From Geobacter sp. UBA4074 (GTDB taxonomy: Bacteria > Desulfobacterota > Desulfuromonadia > Geobacterales > Pseudopelobacteraceae): a DNA stretch of 7,755 nucleotides. Positions 1 to 5,898 of this stretch are shown here, in pieces. The notes under the pieces are model-generated. The model saw only the letters and a list, made by a program, of their open reading frames with translations, did not search any database and was not told where the DNA came from. Positions within the stretch are counted from its first letter, which is position 1; every line of letters starts with the position of its first letter. The translations under genes were made by a program, and so were the position numbers. The stretch is from positions 1 to 7,755 of the forward strand of contig DFYU01000019.1 in NCBI GenBank assembly GCA_002383415.1. Direction: 5' to 3'.

Positions 1-324
1 CTGATGAGCCAGATCGACGTGGCCCCCACCATCCTGGGTCTGCTGAACCAGAGTTACGACAGCGACTTTTTGGGGCGTGACATCCTCAAGGCCGACCAGG
101 CCGCACCGCGGGCCTTCGTCTCCACCTACCAAAAACTGGGCTACCTGACCGAGGACCGGCTACTGGTGCTGGAACCGCAACAGAAGGTCCACCAGTACCG
201 GCTGGACCGCACAAGCGGCGAGACCGCAGCGGTTGCCGTTGATCAAGGATTGCTGAACGAGATGCTGGCCTACTACCAGGGGGCCGATTACCTCTATCAG
301 CATCGGCTGAACCGTATCCGCTAG
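1..324 (+). CDS. Sulfatase/LTA-synthase family protein, C-terminal part (5' end outside window)
   Basis: The frame is open from the first base, with a Leu codon before the first Met, and ends at TAG 322-324, so this is the 3' end of a longer gene. The visible 107 residues begin with SQIDVAPTILGLLNQ, followed by SDFLGRDIL. Known from the family: this is the segment near the end of the extracytoplasmic sulfatase-like domain in LTA-synthase/phosphoglycerol-transferase proteins, where substrate-channel residues are followed by a poorly conserved tail. Such enzymes usually carry several N-terminal membrane helices and transfer phosphoglycerol or phosphoethanolamine groups onto envelope glycans. 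The metal ligands and catalytic Thr lie upstream and cannot be seen, so activity and substrate are not assignable. The Met at position 4 is unlikely to be a true start because it sits inside the conserved motif. A large hairpin follows the stop. Confidence 0.8.
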   Translation: MMSQIDVAPTILGLLNQSYDSDFLGRDILKADQAAPRAFVSTYQKLGYLTEDRLLVLEPQQKVHQYRLDRTSGETAAVAVDQGLLNEMLAYYQGADYLYQHRLNRIR

Positions 325-334
325 CTCGCTACCA

Positions 335-379
335 ACACGAAGGCGGTGGCTGGCAACCTGCCAACCACCGCCTTCGTGT
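335..379. terminator. Long hairpin between convergent genes (probable terminator with unusual tail)
   Basis: A perfect 15-bp stem (335-349 with 365-379) is capped by an inner 5-bp stem TGGCA/TGCCA and a 3-nt loop. It sits between the stop of the rightward sulfatase-like gene and the stop of the leftward AMMECR1 gene. A run of eight A follows on the + strand (381-388). Neither strand therefore has the usual U-run after the stem; on the minus strand the U-run comes before it. The position and stability suggest transcription termination or mRNA 3'-end protection for both genes, but this is inference. Confidence 0.6.
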
Positions 380-398
380 CAAAAAAAATCAACGACGC

Positions 399-932
399 CT
401 ACTCCCCGAACACCTCGGCCGAGAAGATGTAGAGCTCGCATTCCTTCTGCCAGCTGTTTTCAGGGAGCCCCGCCTTAAGGCAGGTGTGCCGCAGGAAGGT
501 CTCTCGATCCCAGCCGTATTCGATGGCCACCTGGGGCAGCAGCACACCATGGGCGGTCCCCTTGATCAGGTAGATGCCGTGGGTGCCGACCTTGATCTCT
601 TCCACCGACTGGATCTGGCGCAATGGGGAGAGTACGGATATTTCAAGTTGAAAGTCTACCAGGTCGGCCGGCTTCATCGGGTAGAAGCGCGGGTCGCGGG
701 TGGCGGCAGAAACAGCCATCTCCTGCACGGTCTGCCAGAGCGGGCGGGTGGCGACAAAGCTGCCGATACAGCCCCGCAACTGCCCCTGCTGTTTGATGGT
801 CACAAAACAGCCCGACTGGCTCTCCAGCCCCTTAGTTGGCTTGGCCACTTCCGGTAGCGGCTGACCATTGACCCGGGCTACGATGGTGGCCCGCGCCAGG
901 GCCAACAGTGCAGACTTTTCCTTGGCGGTCAT
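399..932 (-). CDS. AMMECR1-domain protein (AmmeMemoRadiSam system protein A type)
   Basis: This is a 177-residue, single-domain protein, close to the usual length of bacterial AMMECR1 proteins. The family's hallmark LRGCIG is at residues 52-57. Other matching segments are DPRF (80-83), LEISVLS (96-102), GVLLPQVA (129-136) and a late WDRETFL. The ATG is preceded by AAGGAGGAA (minus strand, 948-940) at good spacing. Known from the family: the domain is found in all three kingdoms and often sits with Memo-like and radical SAM proteins; its biochemical role is not settled. Neither partner is in this window. It is the last gene of a leftward run after the ACT protein and deformylase, 51 nt after the deformylase stop, so co-transcription is likely. 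The family assignment is secure; the function is not. Confidence 0.9.
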   Translation of the reverse strand: MTAKEKSALLALARATIVARVNGQPLPEVAKPTKGLESQSGCFVTIKQQGQLRGCIGSFVATRPLWQTVQEMAVSAATRDPRFYPMKPADLVDFQLEISVLSPLRQIQSVEEIKVGTHGIYLIKGTAHGVLLPQVAIEYGWDRETFLRHTCLKAGLPENSWQKECELYIFSAEVFGE

Positions 933-983
933 GGCTAAATTCCTCCTTGGACGGACGCCGATAGGTCCGTGATCCGAAAGCGG

Positions 984-1493
984 CTAGGCGTAATTTTTGC
1001 GTCGGAACAGCCCGGTACTGATGCTGACTACCCGGTCCAGGAACAGCATGCCATCCAGGTGGTCCATCTCGTGCTGGATCGCCACCGCCTCGAAGCCGCT
1101 GGCCGCAACCTCACGCTGCTCACCGCTCTCACCATCCAGAAATCGGACCGTGATCTCGGTGGCCCGCTCCACGTCGCCGGTATAGTCCGGCACGCTCATG
1201 CAGCCCTCCCGCATCACCGCTGCGCCGCTGCGGGTGATTATCTCCGGGTTGACCATGCAGAGCAGGCCGTGGTGGTTATCCTTGCCGTGGCGGCTCTTGG
1301 AGACATCCACTACGCAGACCCGTAAGCCCGCGCCGATCTGGGGCGCCGCTACTCCCACCGAACCGGGTCCGGCCCGCATGGTGTCGATCAGATCCTGGAT
1401 CAGGGCCTTGATCTCGACATCCAGACGAGGGACCGGATGGGCCATCTTCTTGAGCAACGGGTGGGGGTATTTCAGGATCGGCTGCACTGCCAT
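984..1493 (-). CDS. def: Peptide deformylase
   Basis: This 169-residue metallohydrolase removes the N-terminal formyl group from nascent proteins at the ribosome exit. All three family motifs are visible: SVGVAAPQ (45-52), EGCMS (96-100) and QHEMDH (140-145). Cys98, His141 and His145 would bind the metal, Glu142 would be the catalytic acid/base, and Gln52 would line the active site. Motif 1 begins with Ser rather than the usual Gly. The start codon directly follows the TAG of the upstream ACT gene with no intervening base. The ribosome binding site GGTGGAG (1506-1500, minus strand) lies inside that gene's last codons, so translation is probably coupled. There is no adjacent fmt (methionyl-tRNA formyltransferase) here, although the two are often paired in bacteria. 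The genome may hold a second deformylase; this cannot be judged from one window. Confidence 0.95.
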   Translation of the reverse strand: MAVQPILKYPHPLLKKMAHPVPRLDVEIKALIQDLIDTMRAGPGSVGVAAPQIGAGLRVCVVDVSKSRHGKDNHHGLLCMVNPEIITRSGAAVMREGCMSVPDYTGDVERATEITVRFLDGESGEQREVAASGFEAVAIQHEMDHLDGMLFLDRVVSISTGLFRRKNYA

Positions 1494-2054
1494 CTACAAC
1501 TCCACCGGGGTCACGATCCGGATGCCGATCTCCACCTGCAGTTCGGCCCGCAGGCTTGCCAGCAGCTGTTCCACATCCTCCGGCACGACCCCCCCAGGCA
1601 GGGTGGCCTCCAACAGCATCACGTAGACCGGCTGTTCGTCGCTGCCCACCAGTTTGGTGTTCAGGTCGAGAATGTTGATCTGGCGAGCCGCCAGGGCGCT
1701 GGTGACCCGATACACGATGCCCGGCTGATCAGCGCCGTAGACCGTGATCTGGCAGATCTCACCCAGCGGTTCGCGACGCTGTTCTTCGCCTGACTGCAGG
1801 TGGCGGATCGAGAGGGTCATCCCCAGCCGGTCGCAGGCCGGCTTCAGTTCCTCGGCCAGCTGGGTCTTGGTGAACGGCTTGGGGTGGGATATGATCAGGA
1901 TCATGGCGAATTCGCTGGCCAGCATGGCACAGCTGGAATCGGCGATATTGCAGCCCAGACGATAGAGGGATTCGCTGATGCCGGCCACGATGCCGGGACG
2001 GTCAGGGCCGACAACGGAAACGGCGTAATAGCTGCGTTCATTGCTAGGGGTCAT
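1494..2054 (-). CDS. Tandem ACT-domain protein, GcvR-like regulator
   Basis: The 186-residue protein is made of two ACT domains, at about residues 9-80 and 100-180. Each opens with the family pattern of a beta strand followed by GPDRPGIV (16-23) or GADQPGIV (107-114). This architecture matches the GcvR family, whose E. coli member represses the glycine cleavage operon by binding GcvA. No DNA-binding domain is present, so any action would be through a partner or by ligand binding; the ligand is unknown. I chose the ATG at 2054 because AGGGAG (2066-2061, minus) lies 6 nt before it. An upstream GTG at 2087 would add only a low-complexity His-rich stretch. It is the first gene of the leftward operon, and its TAG abuts the ATG of def. 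A role in amino-acid sensing is plausible; regulation of glycine cleavage specifically is unproven. Confidence 0.85.
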   Translation of the reverse strand: MTPSNERSYYAVSVVGPDRPGIVAGISESLYRLGCNIADSSCAMLASEFAMILIISHPKPFTKTQLAEELKPACDRLGMTLSIRHLQSGEEQRREPLGEICQITVYGADQPGIVYRVTSALAARQINILDLNTKLVGSDEQPVYVMLLEATLPGGVVPEDVEQLLASLRAELQVEIGIRIVTPVEL

Positions 2055-2136
2055 GGCGGGCTCCCTGTGATGGTGGTTGATGAGCACTGAGGTACCACTA
2101 CTAGCCCCTGTTCTGCAACGGTTTTTGGTCTTGGCG

Positions 2137-2166
2137 TTGACAAAGCGGGGCCTGGCTCTTTAGAGT
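2137..2166 (+). promoter_or_regulatory. Candidate sigma-70 promoter for the DUF2062/DUF2786 pair
   Basis: A perfect -35 hexamer TTGACA (2137-2142) is followed after 18 bp by TAGAGT (2161-2166), which matches 4 of 6 -10 positions. Transcription would begin near 2172-2175, only a few bases before the chosen ATG at 2177. The resulting mRNA would be nearly leaderless, which fits the lack of a clear ribosome binding site. Confidence 0.5.
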
Positions 2167-2176
2167 GGCTGACATC

Positions 2177-2689
2177 ATGAACAAGCACGAGCTCAGACAA
2201 CGCCTGACCGCCATTCTGGCCCTGGACAGCCACCCGGCCCATATTGCGGCTGGCTTTGCCGTGGGAGTCTTCATCAGTCTCACCCCCTTTTTCGGTATCC
2301 ACACGCCCCTGGCCATCGCAGCGGCCTTCCTGTTCCGGCTCAACAAGCTGACCACCATCACCGGGGCCTGGGTCAACACCCCCCTGACGGTGGTGCCGAT
2401 GCTGGTGGCCAGCTACAAGCTGGGTGAATGGCTGCTGGGCAACCAGCCCCAGCCGTTCAGCGTCGCCAGCCTGGACTGGAGCGCCATCAAACCCTATGCC
2501 ACGGCGATCCTGCTGGGCAGCTCGGTGATCGGCCTGCTGGCGGCGGTGGCCGGCTATTTCCTCTGCTACTGGCTGGTGGTCCGTTTCCGGCGCAAGGACC
2601 CCGGCCTGGCTGAGCTGACCCGCGAATCGGAGCTGACCGGCCAGGATCTGGAACAGGCCCTGGAGCAAACCGACAAGGGACAGCCATGA
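2177..2689 (+). CDS. DUF2062 domain membrane protein
   Basis: This 170-residue protein has the DUF2062 pattern. A short cytoplasmic-looking start with SHPAHIAAG (18-26) is followed by a hydrophobic stretch GVFISLTPFFGIHTPLA (30-46), then LNKLTTITGAWVNTPLT (55-71). I see hydrophobic segments at about 22-53, 60-88 and 105-135, then a charged tail from residue 137 rich in Arg, Lys, Asp and Glu. Known from the family: the domain is common in bacteria, sometimes attached to glycosyltransferases, and has no established function. The ATG at 2177 is preferred; a GTG at 2165 lies in frame but overlaps the probable -10 element. The stop overlaps the start of the next gene (ATGA, 2686-2689), showing tight coupling with the DUF2786 protein. 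A role in the membrane is inferred from hydrophobicity only. Confidence 0.85.
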   Translation: MNKHELRQRLTAILALDSHPAHIAAGFAVGVFISLTPFFGIHTPLAIAAAFLFRLNKLTTITGAWVNTPLTVVPMLVASYKLGEWLLGNQPQPFSVASLDWSAIKPYATAILLGSSVIGLLAAVAGYFLCYWLVVRFRRKDPGLAELTRESELTGQDLEQALEQTDKGQP

Positions 2690-3390
2690 CCCGGGAACGG
2701 GTGATCGAGAAGGTACGCAAACTGCTGGCCCTGTCCAACAGCAGTAACCAGCACGAGGCGGCCCTGGCTGCCGCCCATGCCCAACGGTTGCTGGCTGAGC
2801 ATAATCTGGCCATGTCCGAGCTGGAGGTACGCGAGGAGGGGGCCGGCGAGGTGGCAATCGAGGTGGCCAAAACCGTGCCCAAGTGGCTCTCGGCACTGTT
2901 TGCCACGGTGGCCAACGGCTTCGACTGCTTTCCGATCGTCACCACCACCGCACGCTGCAGCCGCCTGCGGTTCATCGGCGTGGGGGAAGACCCGGCCGTG
3001 GCCTGCTGTACGCTGCAGTACCTGATGCAGGAGCTGCGGCGGCTGGCCAGCGCCTATCTGCGCGCCAGCGAGGAGACCCAGGGCCGCCTGTCGGCCGCTG
3101 ACCGCCAGCGGGTACGCAGCTCGTACCTGCTGGGGGGTGCGCAGGGGGTGCGTCAGGCCCTGGCTGCCCAAAAGGCCCAGACCCCCACCACCAGCACCGC
3201 CCTGGTGCCGGTCAAGGATGCCCTGATCAAACAGTACCGCGAGCAGCAGATCGGTGCCATCAGGGTGCAGCGCAGCCGCCGTTCCACCGTGCTTTCGGCG
3301 GCCTTCCAGCAGGGCAGGAGCGACGGCGCCGCCCTGCAGCTACGGCCTGAGACGGCACCAGAATCTGAACCGCTCCTGCCCGGACTGTAG
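2686..3390 (+). CDS. DUF2786 domain-containing protein
   Basis: The 234-residue soluble protein starts with a DUF2786 domain (about 3-46) whose core is KVRKLLALSNSSNQHEAALA (9-28). This predicts a short helical hairpin. The middle (about 60-160) carries two Cys-containing segments, TTTARCSRLRF and ACCTLQYL, and would correspond to the domain that commonly follows DUF2786. The C-terminal third is rich in Ala, Gln and Arg, including the basic stretch RVQRSRRS, and ends in a Pro/Glu-rich tail. Known from the family: DUF2786 proteins occur in bacteria and phages and their function is unknown. The start has AAGGGA (2675-2680) and overlaps the DUF2062 stop by 4 bases, so the two are probably made together. 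The basic region could suggest nucleic-acid binding, but that is only a guess. Confidence 0.85.
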   Translation: MTRERVIEKVRKLLALSNSSNQHEAALAAAHAQRLLAEHNLAMSELEVREEGAGEVAIEVAKTVPKWLSALFATVANGFDCFPIVTTTARCSRLRFIGVGEDPAVACCTLQYLMQELRRLASAYLRASEETQGRLSAADRQRVRSSYLLGGAQGVRQALAAQKAQTPTTSTALVPVKDALIKQYREQQIGAIRVQRSRRSTVLSAAFQQGRSDGAALQLRPETAPESEPLLPGL

Positions 3391-3392
3391 CA

Positions 3393-3431
3393 ACAAAAAA
3401 CGCCCCCTGCTGGTAACCGGCAGGGGGCGTT
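3393..3431 (-). terminator. Rho-independent terminator for the leftward DUF47 transcript
   Basis: A 12-bp GC-rich stem (3399-3410 paired with 3420-3431, arms AACGCCCCCTGC and its complement) has a 9-nt loop. Read on the minus strand it is followed by GCGTTTTTTG, a canonical U-run. It would end transcripts coming from the DUF47 gene after they cross the repeat element. On the + strand it follows the DUF2786 stop by 8 nt, but the tail there is a poor U-run, so any action on that gene would be weaker. Confidence 0.8.
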
Positions 3432-3450
3432 CAAAATATCTTTATAATCA

Positions 3451-3592
3451 AGGCGATGCCGATTTCAGATCAAGGAGGGTACCAAGGCGGCGAGGAGGTT
3501 GCGACGCAGGCGTAGCGAACACTACGTCGAGGAGCAACCGACGAAGCCAACGCAGGTAACGCCTTGAGCTGGAAGCGACATCAGGCGTTTTT
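3451..3592. repeat. Nested inverted-repeat intergenic element, probably a dispersed Geobacter-type repeat
   Basis: The outer arms 3454-3475 and 3562-3583 are inverted copies matching at 17 of 22 positions. Inside lie further pairs: CAAGGCG (3483-3489) with CGCCTTG (3560-3566), GGTTGC (3497-3502) with GCAACC (3534-3539), and CGTAG (3511-3515) with CTACG (3522-3526). The order of these pairs allows one long multi-branched or cruciform fold. The region has no plausible reading frame. It resembles from memory dispersed intergenic repeats in Geobacter genomes; copy number cannot be checked here. The right arm includes the stop codon of the DUF47 gene (3581-3583). On the + strand AACGCCT (3558-3564) and AGGCGTT (3583-3589) followed by TTT could also form a weak terminator for the DUF2786 gene. 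Confidence 0.65.
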
Positions 3593-4201
3593 GACCATCA
3601 CACTCTCCAGAATATTCGCCACCTCTTCACACTTATCGGTGGCCGTTTCCAGGGTCTCGTAGATCTCTTTCCACTTGAGTAGTTCGATCGGATTTTTCTC
3701 CTCATCAAACAGGCGGCCAATCGCCTCCCGCGAGACACGGTCGGCCTCATTCTCAATGGCGTTGATCTCCACACAGTGCTCGTATATCTGCTCGTTGGAT
3801 TTGTTGCTCAGTTTGTCTACGGCCTTGTCCACCGACTGGCAGCCCTGCAGGATCAGAAAGGCCAACGTCTTGGCCTCCGGCGTGGCACATTCCACGTTGT
3901 ACATGATGAAACGCTGGGCCGAGGCGTCGATCAGGTCAAGGATGTCATCCAGCTTGGCGGCCAGGGCGTAGATATCCTCGCGATCCATCGGGGTGATAAA
4001 GGTCTTGTTCAGCCGCTGGATGATGCTGTGGGTGATGGCATCGCCCCGATGCTCAACCTCCTTGATCCGGCGCTGACTTTCCTGGGGATCGGCGAAGTTG
4101 TCCAGCATATCCTTCAACAGGACCGCCCCTTCGATAATATTGGCAGTCATCTCCTTGTAGAGCTTGAAAAACCGTTCCTCTTTGGGGATCAGGCCGAACA
4201 T
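3581..4201 (-). CDS. DUF47 family PhoU-like protein (putative phosphate transport regulator)
   Basis: The 206-residue, largely helical protein matches the DUF47/TIGR00153 family, which is structurally related to PhoU. It starts MFGLIPKEERFFKLY as is typical. Acidic PhoU-like motifs are visible at EVEHRGD (48-54), AIENEADRVSRE (148-159) and ETATDKCEEVANIL (185-198), with the conserved TPMDREDIYAL at 70-80. Known from the family: these proteins usually sit beside a Pit-type phosphate transporter and are thought to control it. No pit gene lies in this window, so this copy appears orphaned or its partner is elsewhere. I chose the ATG at 4201 because GGAGGA (4214-4209, minus) lies 7 nt upstream. 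A longer frame from a GTG at 4279 lacks family similarity in its extra residues. The last codons and stop fall inside the inverted-repeat element. Confidence 0.9.
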   Translation of the reverse strand: MFGLIPKEERFFKLYKEMTANIIEGAVLLKDMLDNFADPQESQRRIKEVEHRGDAITHSIIQRLNKTFITPMDREDIYALAAKLDDILDLIDASAQRFIMYNVECATPEAKTLAFLILQGCQSVDKAVDKLSNKSNEQIYEHCVEINAIENEADRVSREAIGRLFDEEKNPIELLKWKEIYETLETATDKCEEVANILESVMVKNA

Positions 4202-4256
4202 TGCATCTTCCTCCATCCTGTAGATGCCCCCGCTGGGGCTGCTCACAAAGCGAGCC

Positions 4257-4285
4257 AAGATAGCACAGCATCCCGCCACTGCCCA
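4257..4285 (-). promoter_or_regulatory. Candidate promoter for the DUF47 gene
   Basis: Read on the minus strand, TGGGCA (4285-4280; 4 of 6 to the -35 consensus) is followed after 17 bp by TATCTT (4262-4257; 4 of 6). A TG one base upstream of the -10 gives an extended -10 form. This would leave a leader of about 50 nt before the DUF47 ATG. It is a moderate match only. Confidence 0.35.
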
Positions 4286-4299
4286 CAGTAATTTACTGT
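4285..4299. promoter_or_regulatory. 15-bp palindrome, candidate operator
   Basis: ACAGTAA-T-TTACTGT is a perfect 7-bp inverted repeat about one central base. It lies between the divergent DUF47 and uppP genes and touches the upstream edge of the candidate DUF47 -35 element. Size and symmetry suit a dimeric regulator. It does not look like a Pho box, which is built from direct repeats. The regulator is not identifiable. Confidence 0.4.
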
Positions 4300-4329
4300 C
4301 CGGTATGCCGATCGTACGCCAGGCGTTGT

Positions 4330-4358
4330 TTGCAATCAGAGCGGCTTTAGGCTAAGCT
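4330..4358 (+). promoter_or_regulatory. Candidate promoter for uppP-radC
   Basis: TTGCAA (4330-4335) and TAAGCT (4353-4358) are separated by 17 bp upstream of uppP. The -35 matches 4 of 6 positions and the -10 only 3 of 6, so this is a weak candidate. Start of transcription would be near 4365, giving a short leader that includes the ribosome binding site GGAG at 4381-4384. Confidence 0.3.
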
Positions 4359-4390
4359 GGCGACTCTTTTAACTGACACCGGAGCACAGC

Positions 4391-5209
4391 ATGAACCTGC
4401 TGCACGCCGCCCTGCTGGGACTGATTCAGGGCACTACCGAAGTCCTGCCGATCAGCAGCTCGGCCCACCTGATCCTGCTACCGCGCCTGCTGGGCTGGCC
4501 CCCGTCGGGGCTCACCTTTGACGTGGCCCTGCACTTCGGCACCCTGTTGGCCCTGTTCGCCTACTTCCGGCGCGACCTGCTGCCGCTTGTGCGGGAGGCC
4601 TCAAGTGGTCTGTTCCAAGACCGACAGCCCGGCACGCTGCGGCTTCCCTGGCTGCTGCTGGCGGGTACCCTGCCGGCGGTGATGGTGGCGTTGTTGTTCG
4701 AGCAGGAGATTGAGCAGGTCTTCCGCGACAATCCTCTGCTGATCGGCCTGCTGCTGATCCTGTTCGGCCTGGGGCTCGGGCTGGCCGACCGCTACGGTCG
4801 CCAGCACCACGGCGTACACAATGTCACCCTGCGAATGGCGCTGATCATCGGCAGCTTCCAGGCCCTGGCCCTGCTGCCCGGTGTCTCCCGCTCCGGCATC
4901 ACCATCACCGCTGCCCTGCTGGTGGGACTGGCCCGCTTCGAGGCAGCCCGCTTCTCGTTCCTGCTGTCGCTGCCGATCGTCTTCGGGGCAGCCCTCAAGG
5001 AAGGGCTGGAGCTGTTCAAAAGCGGCCTTGAACCGGGCATGCTGACCCCGATGCTGGTGGGGATCGTCGTAGCGGCCGTATCGGGTTATATCAGCGTGGC
5101 CTTTTTACTACGCTTTGTACAAAGCCGCACGGTCTGGCCCTTTGTCTGGTATCGTCTGGCCGCAGGCGGCCTGCTGCTGGCCGGGCTGGGGGCGGGGTGG
5201 CTGCGGTGA
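4391..5209 (+). CDS. uppP: Undecaprenyl-diphosphatase (BacA/UppP family)
   Basis: This 272-residue integral membrane enzyme dephosphorylates undecaprenyl diphosphate to the monophosphate, recycling the lipid carrier for peptidoglycan and other envelope glycans. Overexpression of the family gives bacitracin resistance. Both signature motifs are present: QGTTE (13-17) with PISSSAH (20-26), and PGVSRSG (163-169). Glu17, His26, Ser24 and Arg168 correspond to family active-site positions. Hydrophobic segments at roughly 42-58, 85-103, 117-132, 149-163, 186-201, 220-243 and 252-270 fit the known multi-helix fold. Length is normal. The ATG has GGAG at 4381-4384, 6 nt upstream. The end overlaps the start of radC by at least 4 bases (GTGA), so the two are probably translated together although their functions are unrelated. 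Confidence 0.96.
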   Translation: MNLLHAALLGLIQGTTEVLPISSSAHLILLPRLLGWPPSGLTFDVALHFGTLLALFAYFRRDLLPLVREASSGLFQDRQPGTLRLPWLLLAGTLPAVMVALLFEQEIEQVFRDNPLLIGLLLILFGLGLGLADRYGRQHHGVHNVTLRMALIIGSFQALALLPGVSRSGITITAALLVGLARFEAARFSFLLSLPIVFGAALKEGLELFKSGLEPGMLTPMLVGIVVAAVSGYISVAFLLRFVQSRTVWPFVWYRLAAGGLLLAGLGAGWLR

Positions 5210-5898
5210 GCGACGGGGGGATCAAACAGTGGCCCGAAGATGAACGCCCTCGGGAGAAGCTGCTCAAACGCGGGGCAGCGGCCTTAAGCGACGCCGAACT
5301 GCTGGCCTTGTTACTGCGCACCGGCGATGCCGCAGCCGGCAAGAGCGCCATCGATCTGGGACGGGAGTTGCTTTCCCGCTATGACGGCAACCTGCGCAGC
5401 CTGGGTCAGGCCGAGCTGAACGAACTGCAACAGATCAAGGGGCTGGGGCTGGCAAAAGCGGCCTCGCTCAAGGCAGCCTTCACCCTGGCGGCCCGCTTTC
5501 AGGCCCGCCCGCTGGTAACGCTGGACCGCTTCACCTCACCGGCCCAGATCTTCGACTACTTTCACCATGAGCTGCGGGATGCCCGCACCGAACTGTTTCT
5601 GGTACTGCTGCTGGACGGCAAGAACCGGATCACCCGCCGGGTGACCATCTCCCACGGCTCGCTGAATCAGAGCATCGTCCATCCGCGGGAGGTATTTGCC
5701 CCGGCGGTGCGGGAATCGGCCGCGGCAGTCATCTTTGTCCACAACCACCCCTCCGGCGATCCGGCCCCCAGCCGTGAGGATCGCGAGATCACCCGGCGCC
5801 TGAAAGAGGCCGGCGACCTGCTGGGCATCCGGGTACTGGACCACGTCATCATCGGGGATGGCGGCTACTACAGCTTTGTGGAGTCAGGGAGTCTCTAA
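5206..5898 (+). CDS. radC: RadC family protein (JAB/MPN+ domain)
   Basis: The 230-residue protein has the standard RadC build. The N-terminal part contains the signature WPEDERPREKLL (9-20) and LSDAELLALLLRTG (27-40), followed by a helix-hairpin-helix-like stretch around IKGLGLAKA (78-86). The C-terminal JAB domain carries the metal motif H-x-H-x7-S-x2-D: His179, His181, Ser189 and Asp192, inside HNHPSGDPAPSRED. Known from the family: the name comes from a supposed repair role that was later questioned, and the true function is uncertain. The start is ambiguous. GTG at 5206 overlaps the uppP TGA in the common 4-base way, while GTG at 5197 would add only three residues; I prefer 5206. Its 3' end overlaps by 15 bases the end of the convergent selenoprotein gene. 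Confidence 0.92.
   Translation: MSDGGIKQWPEDERPREKLLKRGAAALSDAELLALLLRTGDAAAGKSAIDLGRELLSRYDGNLRSLGQAELNELQQIKGLGLAKAASLKAAFTLAARFQARPLVTLDRFTSPAQIFDYFHHELRDARTELFLVLLLDGKNRITRRVTISHGSLNQSIVHPREVFAPAVRESAAAVIFVHNHPSGDPAPSREDREITRRLKEAGDLLGIRVLDHVIIGDGGYYSFVESGSL

Noticed and set aside
2055..2087. GTG start extending the ACT protein by 11 residues
   Set aside because: The ATG at 2054 has AGGGAG at proper spacing and gives the usual distance to the first ACT domain.
2051..2896. Leftward 281-codon open frame across the DUF2062 gene
   Set aside because: Low-complexity Pro/Gln/Arg/Gly-rich translation typical of the antisense of GC-rich coding DNA; the opposite strand encodes recognisable families.
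3432..3580. Short reading frames inside the inverted-repeat element
   Set aside because: The sequence is explained by nested complementary arms; the frames are Arg-rich, lack start signals and match no family I know.
4202..4279. GTG start extending the DUF47 protein by 26 residues
   Set aside because: The added residues do not resemble the family, overlap the candidate promoter, and contain the ribosome binding site of the ATG at 4201.
4281..4299. Pho box upstream of the DUF47 gene
   Set aside because: Pho boxes are direct repeats of CTGTCAT-like units about 11 bp apart; this site is a single palindrome.
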